Shown: in pieces, positions 18,954-24,828 of the stretch
How positions within the stretch are numbered: the first letter of the stretch is position 1
Layout: each line of letters opens with the position of its first letter
Notes under the pieces: generated by a model
Seen by the model: the letters and a program-made list of their open reading frames with translations, nothing else
What the model was told of the DNA's origin: nothing
Databases searched by the model: none
Translations under genes and position numbers: made by a program
Source of the DNA: a virus
IMG/VR virus record: IMGVR_UViG_3300020202_000210
Location: 1 to 24,828 of that record
Reading direction: 5' to 3' (one strand)
DNA: 24,828 nucleotides

Positions 18954-20899
18954 GCTTCCCCCTCGGGAATCCCAGTCAGCGCCGCCTGCTTGAGCTGGAT
19001 TGCGTGGTCCATCTGCTTGAGCTGGGCTTCCGCGGCCATCTCCCGCATGCCCATCTGGTGCTCAGCGACGGACCGCTGCATGTCCATCTGTGACTTCTGG
19101 ATGTCTGTCTTTGCCTTCACCTGCGCGGCGATGAGCTTCGGGTCGGGCGGCGGGGGCTGCATGGCCTTCTGCTGCTGGGCCTCGGTCCACTTGGCGATGC
19201 CCTGGTCGATGATGGCTTCGCCCGTTGACGCGCCCTTGAAGCCGGCAAGCGCCCACTTCACCATCTCGAGCAGCATCGGCACGACCTCGGGGGAAACCTG
19301 CGAGGCCTGTAGCGCCTGCTGGAAGGCGGGGACGACCGCGCCGAGGAATTCCATCTTCTCGGACTTGAGCGCGGCCATGTCCTGCATGGAGACCTGCTCG
19401 TCTTCGATCTCAATCCGGTAATCCGCAAACTTGTCCTTAACGAGCTGCGCGGCCTGCGGGGCCAGCTGCGCGTCATGCCCGGTCTCCATGTTGGACTGGC
19501 GAACGATGGTCTCCGCGTCGAAGTGAAGCGCGATAATCTCGGCCTTGATGCGCAGCGCGTCGGTCGCGAAGGTCGAGAAGTCCTTTTGCTTCGACTGCCC
19601 GCGGATGCTCCCAAACTTGGCCTTGATGGCCTGCTCGGTGGCGGTGGCAGAGCTCGCCGCTTGCCCGCGCATGATGTCGCTCATGCCGGTCACCTGCTGC
19701 AGGAGCTGGATTTTCTCGGCCAGCTTCTGCGACAGGATGTTGAGGGCACTCGCGATCATGTCGAGCGGCACGAAATCGACCGCGCCCTTCAGCCCGCCCT
19801 TCTCGACGAACGCCGCCCAGTTCTTCACCGGGACCATGAAGTTTTCAGCGCGCGTGTTGAGCAGGTCTTTCAGGTCGGGTGAGTCCTTGTCGAAGAACCC
19901 CCGCACCGCCATCGCCTCCTCGAGGAGGCAGATGCGGCGGTAGAGCTCATCGCAGCCCCGGTAGAGGTCCTGCGCCACGCAGTAGAACGGGACGGGCAGG
20001 AGCTTTGTGGTCGTGACGACGGATAGGAGCGGCTCGGGGGACGGGAAGAAGCCGGCGAGGCCCAGCGGGTCCTCATCCACGCGGAGGATGACCGGATATC
20101 CCTCGTGGAAGTAGTAGCGCTTGCGGTCTTCCTTGCTCCAGATTTCCCAGACGTCCGCGCGGGCGCACGGGTCCTCAAGGGCCTCCTCGTCGGTGTAGCC
20201 CTCTTTTTTTGAGTTGAGCGGGACGGCCCGGGCGACCTTCTCGCCCACGAGCGCGGTTAGGTCCGACTCGGTGAGCTGCAGCCGATAGGCGACCCAGCGG
20301 CAGTCATCCCAGACGCGGCACGGGGACCACCGGAAATCCTTCCAGTGGACGTAGTCGGCGCATACGCGCTCGGCGGTCTTCGCCTCGTGGGCGGGGATGG
20401 CGGGGGCGAGCTCGCGCACCTCGCCGGTTAGCGGGTCGGGAGGGGAGAGCTTGGCGGGCGTCTCTGGTACCTGCTCGGTGTCGACCTCGTAACGCCACTT
20501 CACCTGGCCCAGGCCAGGGAGCAGCCAGTCCTCAAGCGCGTTCCAAAGAGCAGAGGCGAAGGTGTCGGAGCCCTTCTCGATGTCGGCGTTCAGGAGCCGC
20601 TCGAGCATCTCTCCGCCCACGCGCGCCACGTCGTCGTTCTGGTCGGCGTAGCGGCGCCCGGCCTTTACCTTCGGCATGTTGCCGTAGAGCTGGGCTTTCT
20701 GGATTTCGGTGTCGGAGTAGAAGAGCGAAAGCCGCTTCTCGTCCTTGGCGGTGCTCTCCCGCTCGTCGAGGTAAATCTTGATCACGTCCTCGGCGCGCTT
20801 GTGCCAGGACTCGGTCTGGCGCTTGGCGGCGTCGAGCTCGAGCTTCCAGCGGGTGGCCTGGGCGGTGGGCGACTCGTCGTATTTCTCTTGTTCGTCCAT
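18950..20899 (-). CDS. portal protein (podovirus type)
   Basis: The protein has 649 residues. Recognisable portal segments are KRLSLFYSDTEIQKAQLYGN, LEDWLLPGLGQVKWRYEVDT, DPLGLAGFFPSPEPLLSVVT, VPFYCVAQDLYRGCDELYRR and the long helical stem/wing region GAVDFVPLDMIASALNILSQ followed by QLLQQVTGMSDIMRGQAASS. The C-terminal 120 residues are Gln/Met/Lys-rich helices that may form a barrel. The portal forms the dodecameric DNA channel at one head vertex and docks the terminase and tail adaptor. The ATG follows the terminase stop directly (TAAATG). The length is typical for podovirus portals. Confidence 0.85.
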   Translation of the reverse strand: MDEQEKYDESPTAQATRWKLELDAAKRQTESWHKRAEDVIKIYLDERESTAKDEKRLSLFYSDTEIQKAQLYGNMPKVKAGRRYADQNDDVARVGGEMLERLLNADIEKGSDTFASALWNALEDWLLPGLGQVKWRYEVDTEQVPETPAKLSPPDPLTGEVRELAPAIPAHEAKTAERVCADYVHWKDFRWSPCRVWDDCRWVAYRLQLTESDLTALVGEKVARAVPLNSKKEGYTDEEALEDPCARADVWEIWSKEDRKRYYFHEGYPVILRVDEDPLGLAGFFPSPEPLLSVVTTTKLLPVPFYCVAQDLYRGCDELYRRICLLEEAMAVRGFFDKDSPDLKDLLNTRAENFMVPVKNWAAFVEKGGLKGAVDFVPLDMIASALNILSQKLAEKIQLLQQVTGMSDIMRGQAASSATATEQAIKAKFGSIRGQSKQKDFSTFATDALRIKAEIIALHFDAETIVRQSNMETGHDAQLAPQAAQLVKDKFADYRIEIEDEQVSMQDMAALKSEKMEFLGAVVPAFQQALQASQVSPEVVPMLLEMVKWALAGFKGASTGEAIIDQGIAKWTEAQQQKAMQPPPPDPKLIAAQVKAKTDIQKSQMDMQRSVAEHQMGMREMAAEAQLKQMDHAIQLKQAALTGIPEGEA

Positions 20900-22330
20900 T
20901 TAGATTCGCCTCGTGGTCGGACGGGTGCGCTCGTATTCGGCCCAAAGGTCATCAAGCGTCGCTTCCACGCGCGGCGGAGCGGCCGGGGCGGGCTTGCGGG
21001 TCAAAAGCTCGGAGTGCTTAAAGACGAGCGCGGCGTAGCGGAACGCGTCGGCGCTATGGCTCGCCCAGTTGTGCACGGGGTTCGGGGAGAAACAGCGGTT
21101 CTCCTCGTCCCACTCGAACCGGTATTCGCGCAGCGCATCGACGCCCGACCACTCGAGTCGCTCAGTGGGCTGCGTACAGCGGGGGTGGATGCGGGTCTTT
21201 TGCTCGAGCAGCCAGCGGGCCGCCGCGATGCCGTCTTTAACCGCCAGCATGGGGGCGATAGCGACCTTGCCCGAGCCCCAGCGCTGCAGGCACTGGTCTA
21301 GGACGCTCGCCTGGGTGGCCAGGGTCTTCTGCTTCGCGTCGTGCGGGAGCCAGTGGCGCTCGTATTCGTAGCCCCGCCGATCGACCACATCGAAGAAGTG
21401 GGAGAGCCCGCGCCCGTGGGCCTCGTAGTGGTCGATTACGTCCGCCACGCCCCACTCATTGACGCGCCAGAACCAGATCGAGGTCGAGTCTGAGCGCCCG
21501 AGGTCCCAGGACGTGAACACGCCGTCTGTCGGGTGGTCGAAGGCCTCAAGTCCGCCGCGCGCTTCGAGCTGGGAAATCCAGGCGCCGAAGATGCTGCCTA
21601 CGTCGCTCGACGGGTATTGGCCGTCGACGTAGGACCGCACCCACTCCGAATCCTTGCCGTGGCAGAGTCGGTCGTAATAGCCGGGCGGGAGGTTTTCGAC
21701 GTTCTCCGCCTCGGGCGACCGACCACCCGGCTGCTCGTACAGCTCGTAACCCGGGGGTTTGGTCTTACTGAAGAGCTTGTAACCCCAATGCCCCGTATGC
21801 CACGGGTTCGTGTCCAGCCAGATGCCGAACCACGTAGGCCCGCCCTGCATCTTCGCCGGGTAGCGGCCCACGCGCGTCTCGAGCACGTCGAGGATGTGCT
21901 TCGGTATCTCCCGCGCTTCGTTGATGTACGCGCCGGTGAGCTCGAGAGAGAGGAGCTTCTTCACGTCCTCCGGGCGGTCTAGCGCGCGGAAGAGCACCTC
22001 GCTTTGCACGCGCGTGCCGTCCGGGTGGGGAAAGTCGATATGGAAAGCGAATTGCTGCTCTTTCCACTCGCCCAGCGCGTCGGGCACCCACTGCTCGAAG
22101 GTCTTCCGGGTGGTGTCCCGTAGCTGCGAGTAGGTGTTCCGGATGATGGCGAAGCGGGTGCGGCGGATACCGTCTTCGCTGGGCGCCTGCTCGACCGCTC
22201 GACGGAGGATTTCGACCACGCACCCGGACGACTTGCCGGAGCCGACCGGGCCGACGCAGCAGCGGACGAACGCGGTGCTTTGGAGGAAGCGGCCGACCGT
22301 CGCGGGCGCGTTGTATTGGACGCGCACCAT
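20900..22330 (-). CDS. terL: terminase large subunit
   Basis: The 476-residue protein has a Walker A motif GPVGSGKSS (27-35), a Walker B-like ELTGAYINEA (catalytic Glu138) and a coupling-type segment FGIWLDTNPW. The C-terminal nuclease domain has Asp276 in FTSWDLGRSDSTS and Asp428 in SHSADAFRYA, with a likely third acid near 297-300. The protein pumps DNA through the portal and cuts the concatemer. I chose the ATG at 22330 because it overlaps the stop of the upstream fibre (TGATG). A start at 22351 would add seven residues inside the fibre gene. The family placement (pac or cos) cannot be read here. Confidence 0.92.
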   Translation of the reverse strand: MVRVQYNAPATVGRFLQSTAFVRCCVGPVGSGKSSGCVVEILRRAVEQAPSEDGIRRTRFAIIRNTYSQLRDTTRKTFEQWVPDALGEWKEQQFAFHIDFPHPDGTRVQSEVLFRALDRPEDVKKLLSLELTGAYINEAREIPKHILDVLETRVGRYPAKMQGGPTWFGIWLDTNPWHTGHWGYKLFSKTKPPGYELYEQPGGRSPEAENVENLPPGYYDRLCHGKDSEWVRSYVDGQYPSSDVGSIFGAWISQLEARGGLEAFDHPTDGVFTSWDLGRSDSTSIWFWRVNEWGVADVIDHYEAHGRGLSHFFDVVDRRGYEYERHWLPHDAKQKTLATQASVLDQCLQRWGSGKVAIAPMLAVKDGIAAARWLLEQKTRIHPRCTQPTERLEWSGVDALREYRFEWDEENRCFSPNPVHNWASHSADAFRYAALVFKHSELLTRKPAPAAPPRVEATLDDLWAEYERTRPTTRRI

Positions 22331-23985
22331 CAGAATCCCGACACCATGCATTGGCCCGCGAAGTCGATGGTGGGCGCGGCGGCGTTAGAGCCGGCGTTGT
22401 TGTAGAGCTCCCAACCCAAAGGCTGCGTCGTCGCCGGCAGGTCGCTGGAGATGGTCCCCGTTGTCGAGTTGGCGGAATCGTGGCGCTGTATCCCGTAGGA
22501 GACCGACGAGGAGTTGGGCGGGGCCCAGAGATAGATGGTGTACAGCGCGCCTACTGTCTTCGCGGGGTAGCTCGCCCCCAGGCTGTTACAGGTGGCTGTT
22601 CCGGACGAGTCGTTGCTGCAAATCGAAAGGTTGGTGTTCGCCGAGTCCACCGCGAACCCAATCATGTTGGTGTCGGCCGAAGGGTCGCCGGTTCCGGACG
22701 ACATCACCGAGGTGCTGGCGCGGAGCCCCGCGAAGACGCGGGCGGTGGAGTTGCTCGTGCCGATGGCGAAGCTCGCCCACCAGAAGAACCCGCCCGCCCC
22801 GGAAACATCCCCGCGCCACATGCCTTGGGCGTTTTGGAACACGCGCACGTAAGCGTTGGCGCCGCTTGTTGCGGCGTAGCGGACACGGATGGTCCGCCCG
22901 AGGGTCGTGTTCGCCCAAGACTGTCCGGTTGCCGCGAGCCCTGTGGTTCCTGCGGTGCTGTTGTTGCCGAGCCCCCAGTGGCTGATGGTGGAGTTGTTGA
23001 AGCCGACCGGGAGGCTGCAGCCGTAACGCGCCATGATGGCGCTCGTGAACGGGAACCCCATCGCATAGGAAAGCTGGTGCTGCGCGTCGATTGCCTTGAG
23101 GAACTTCGGCAGCACGATCGCGCCATTGCGCCGGGCGAATACCTTGATGGTTGAGCTGTGGGCGGCAGGGTCCGTGTCCTGGGAGCCCACGATGAGGTCG
23201 ACGCCGTCGGTCAGGATGTTGTTGATGCCGTCGAGGTTGCCGCCGTTGTTGAATTGAACTTGTCCTGTGGTGCCGCCGGCGAGCTTAGAGATGGTGCAGT
23301 TGGTTCGGCTGTTCGCCGCGTCGTCGGCGCAGGCCACCCCGGAGCCCGTGAAGTTGATAGAGCTGCGCGCCGTGAGCGGTGAGCCCTCGTCCCGTACGGT
23401 CGTGATCGTGTTGCTCGGGGCACCGGAGAGCTCGGAATAGGCAACCTGGCCACAGCTCAGGTTGCCGCTTGCCGCTATGGCGTTGGCGTATTGCCCGGCA
23501 GAGCAGTCGGTCGGGTTGGCAGCAAGCGCGGTGGCCGAGGCGACCGCGGATGTGATGTCCCCACCAGCGTGATTGTGCGACGCCGCTGCGACCGCAAAGC
23601 ACCCCTCCGACGCTCCAGAGGCATCGACCCCCAGGGGCGCGTTCCCGGCTGCGCAGTTGGCTCCGTTGGCGGAGAGCTGGGAGACCCCACCACAGGTGAG
23701 CGCCCCGCTCGCGTTGGTGCTCGTCGCGTACTGGTTCGCCCCGCACGAGCTCCCGGCGTACGCCCCGAACCCACCAGCCCCGTCGTTCGTCTGGAGGTTC
23801 CCCGAGGCTCCGCCCGGAGAGCCTGAGCCCCCGGAAGCGGAGATGGCCGCCTTGCCGCCCGAGACCGTGCAGGTGACGTTGGCGCCGCAGTTGAGGGTGT
23901 GTGCTTGGCCCTGGGTGGTGCCGCCCTGCTGGATACGGATGGCGGGCGGGTTCGTTGCGAGGAGCAGGAGGAGGAGGGCGCTCAC
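22330..23985 (-). CDS. tail-fibre-like protein with hydrophobic leader, inserted between terminase genes
   Basis: The 551-residue protein starts with a GTG that overlaps the previous stop (GTGA). Residues 1-11 (MSALLLLLLAT) form a short hydrophobic leader. About 75-190 is a set of imperfect Cys-containing repeats of the form 'CxaGqYan.i.asGnlsCgqv' (for example CSAGQYANAIAASGNLSCGQ). GGTTGQVQFNNGGNLDGINN is a common fibre motif. The C-terminal half (about 350-550) resembles lectin-like fibre tips (ADTNMIGFAVDSANTNLSIC, YLWAPPNSSSVSYGIQRHD). It is a probable adhesin. Position between small and large terminase genes is unusual for a fibre. Confidence 0.8.
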   Translation of the reverse strand: MSALLLLLLATNPPAIRIQQGGTTQGQAHTLNCGANVTCTVSGGKAAISASGGSGSPGGASGNLQTNDGAGGFGAYAGSSCGANQYATSTNASGALTCGGVSQLSANGANCAAGNAPLGVDASGASEGCFAVAAASHNHAGGDITSAVASATALAANPTDCSAGQYANAIAASGNLSCGQVAYSELSGAPSNTITTVRDEGSPLTARSSINFTGSGVACADDAANSRTNCTISKLAGGTTGQVQFNNGGNLDGINNILTDGVDLIVGSQDTDPAAHSSTIKVFARRNGAIVLPKFLKAIDAQHQLSYAMGFPFTSAIMARYGCSLPVGFNNSTISHWGLGNNSTAGTTGLAATGQSWANTTLGRTIRVRYAATSGANAYVRVFQNAQGMWRGDVSGAGGFFWWASFAIGTSNSTARVFAGLRASTSVMSSGTGDPSADTNMIGFAVDSANTNLSICSNDSSGTATCNSLGASYPAKTVGALYTIYLWAPPNSSSVSYGIQRHDSANSTTGTISSDLPATTQPLGWELYNNAGSNAAAPTIDFAGQCMVSGF

Positions 23986-24263
23986 TTCTTCCCTCCGGCC
24001 AGGTTGATCTCGATGCTCACCTTGAGCGGGCCGCCGTCAGGACCGGAGTGCTCGTGCTTCTGGGCGAGCGGGCCGTTTACTTCCTCGCGGATGACGTTGC
24101 AGGCCTTGAGAACCATCGCCGCCATCTGCGGCTCGACCTCTTCGAGCAGCACCCGGGAGACCTGGCGCTCGACCGTGGCGATGGCTTCGAGCTCGGCGGG
24201 GTCGGCGTCCTTGGGGACGCGGCGGCGGATGAACTTGAGGGCTTTGACCGAACCACGTGGCAA
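23982..24263 (-). CDS. putative small terminase subunit (start uncertain)
   Basis: The protein has 93 residues from a TTG at 24263. It contains PRGSVKALKFIRRRVPKDAD, a helical ELEAIATVERQVSRVLLEEV and AMVLKACNVIREEVNGPLAQ, and ends EHSGPDGGPLKVSIEINLAG. 'K.eh.G.dGGPl.v.i' closing the chain is common for small terminase subunits, which recognise the packaging site. Its place upstream of terL fits. The frame is open upstream to a TGA near 24356 and encodes a basic GRRGGRREGAGRPPGVLEPL segment that looks protein-like, so the true start may lie near an ATC at 24335. The whole N-terminal DNA-binding domain seems short for the family. Confidence 0.55.
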   Translation of the reverse strand: MPRGSVKALKFIRRRVPKDADPAELEAIATVERQVSRVLLEEVEPQMAAMVLKACNVIREEVNGPLAQKHEHSGPDGGPLKVSIEINLAGGKK

Positions 24264-24370
24264 TGGCTCAAGGACACCGGGCGGACGCCCAGCGCCTTCA
24301 CGCCTGCCCCCGCGGCGCCCCTTCGGTCGGTCGATGGCCCTACCCCCGTAGAATCAATCCGGCGCGGTGC

Positions 24371-24673
24371 TCAGCGCTTGGCTTTGATTCTCACCGGGGG
24401 TGTCTCGCCCCTGTCTCGCTGGGCGACCTGAGCATGCTCGAGCGCCCAGTCCTCGAGGATGTCCCACATGCGCTCTTGAGCGACGCGGGCCATGTCCTCG
24501 GAGGTGGTGTCGGGATCGAGGAGCCAGAACGCGGCCATGGCTTCTTCGACGACTTCGCGGAGCTTGGGGCGGGGGACCTTGGCGCGGGCGCGGTCTTCTT
24601 TCTTCGCGTGAGCCCAGCAGAGGCCACGGCGCGCCGAGGGCTTTGGGCAGCCGGGGGCGCGGCAGGGTCTCAC
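24371..24673 (-). CDS. zinc-knuckle protein, function unknown
   Basis: The 100-residue protein starts at a GTG at 24673 that overlaps the upstream stop (GTGA), with GAGG 5 nt before it. A GTG at 24706 would add eleven Gly-rich residues that overlap the previous gene. The N-terminus MRPCRAPGCPKPSARRGLCW followed by AHAKKEDR has three Cys and one His spaced C-x4-C-x8-C-x2-H, a zinc-binding pattern seen in small phage DNA-binding proteins. The remainder is helical and acidic (EVVEEAMAAFWLLDP, MWDILEDWALEHAQVA) and ends in a basic PVRIKAKR. It may take part in packaging or gene control; an alternative reading is that this is the DNA-binding part of the packaging initiation complex. Confidence 0.65.
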   Translation of the reverse strand: MRPCRAPGCPKPSARRGLCWAHAKKEDRARAKVPRPKLREVVEEAMAAFWLLDPDTTSEDMARVAQERMWDILEDWALEHAQVAQRDRGETPPVRIKAKR

Positions 24674-24828
24674 GCCGCCCTCACCACCACCGCAAACCAC
24701 AGACACCCGGTGTAGTGCGGCCCGGGCCTCTTCGCCCCACAGAACCCGCAGAACGTCCCCCGGTCCGCCCGGGTGAGGTCGTCGCGGCTGCAGAACTCGT
24801 AGAGGCGCGAGACGCGCTCTAGCTCGGC
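24670..24828 (-). CDS. C-terminal part of a zinc-ribbon-like protein, cut by window edge
   Basis: The last 52 residues are visible: AELERVSRLYEFCSRDDLTR, then FCGFCGAKRPGPHYTGCLWF, ending AVVVRAA. The CGFCGAK turn plus a later Cys suggests a zinc-ribbon knuckle, with the earlier FCSRDD possibly supplying another ligand. The TGA overlaps the start of the next zinc-knuckle gene (GTGA), so the two are probably translated together. The upstream part lies outside the window, so I cannot assign a family. Confidence 0.5.
   Translation of the reverse strand, partial: AELERVSRLYEFCSRDDLTRADRGTFCGFCGAKRPGPHYTGCLWFAVVVRAA

Noticed and set aside
22330-23985. Diversity-generating retroelement acting on fibres
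   Set aside because: I looked because some podoviruses diversify fibre tips. No reverse transcriptase, accessory protein or repeated variable/template sequence is visible in this window.
1-24828. CRISPR arrays, insertion sequences, rRNA genes, defence or toxin-antitoxin genes
   Set aside because: I saw no regularly spaced repeats, transposase motifs, rRNA segments or recognisable defence domains. A lysogeny repressor is also absent from this window.

Overview
The window reads as part of a temperate, short-tailed (podovirus-type) double-stranded DNA phage or prophage with high GC content and bacterial-style Shine-Dalgarno sites. The lysis cassette and exported virion-type proteins fit a Gram-negative host. 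The codon use would suit a GC-rich proteobacterium or myxobacterium-like host, but nothing here identifies the host. There is no tape measure, tail tube or sheath gene. Instead there is a tail adaptor/nozzle pair followed by three large helical internal (ejection-type) proteins, which is a podovirus layout.

Left end (1-2570, plus strand): a remnant of an HNH-type ORF, an excisionase-like helix-turn-helix ORF and a tyrosine integrase that overlap one another. Just after the integrase lies an attP-like site: the 3' half of a tRNA-Asn(GTT) gene on the minus strand, flanked about 70-85 bp away on each side by two near-identical 23-bp C-rich repeats that look like integrase arm sites. Two unrecognised small genes follow (1632-1967, with an AT-hook-like N-terminus, and 2084-2569), separated by a terminator. 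The att core lies between the integrase and the structural genes rather than next to chromosomal DNA, so the sequence probably comes from the circular/virion form or from a permuted assembly.

Centre (2570-2891): a non-coding, hairpin-rich zone where the plus-strand genes and the minus-strand late operon converge.

Right part (24828 down to 2892, minus strand): one long late operon, in transcription order: zinc-ribbon protein (cut by the window edge), zinc-knuckle protein, putative small terminase, a fibre with an N-terminal hydrophobic leader, large terminase, portal, two small proteins, scaffold, major capsid protein, decoration-like protein, terminator, coiled-coil protein, tail adaptor, tail nozzle, three internal/ejection proteins, then three exported-looking adhesion proteins (a fibre, a small beta protein and an 810-residue LamG/CBM/SGNH-esterase protein), then an M15 endolysin, a holin, a 68-residue beta-rich ORF and a single-span membrane protein. 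Most junctions overlap as ATGA, GTGA, TGATG or TAATG, so translation is probably coupled along the operon. Three genes absent from a simple ATG-based ORF scan (3380-3586, 18774-18953 and the partial 24670-24828) were recovered from these overlaps.

The most unusual feature is that all four putative receptor-binding or virion-surface proteins begin with Sec-like hydrophobic leaders and several are cysteine-rich. This suggests export, an odd property for components assembled on virions in the cytoplasm.
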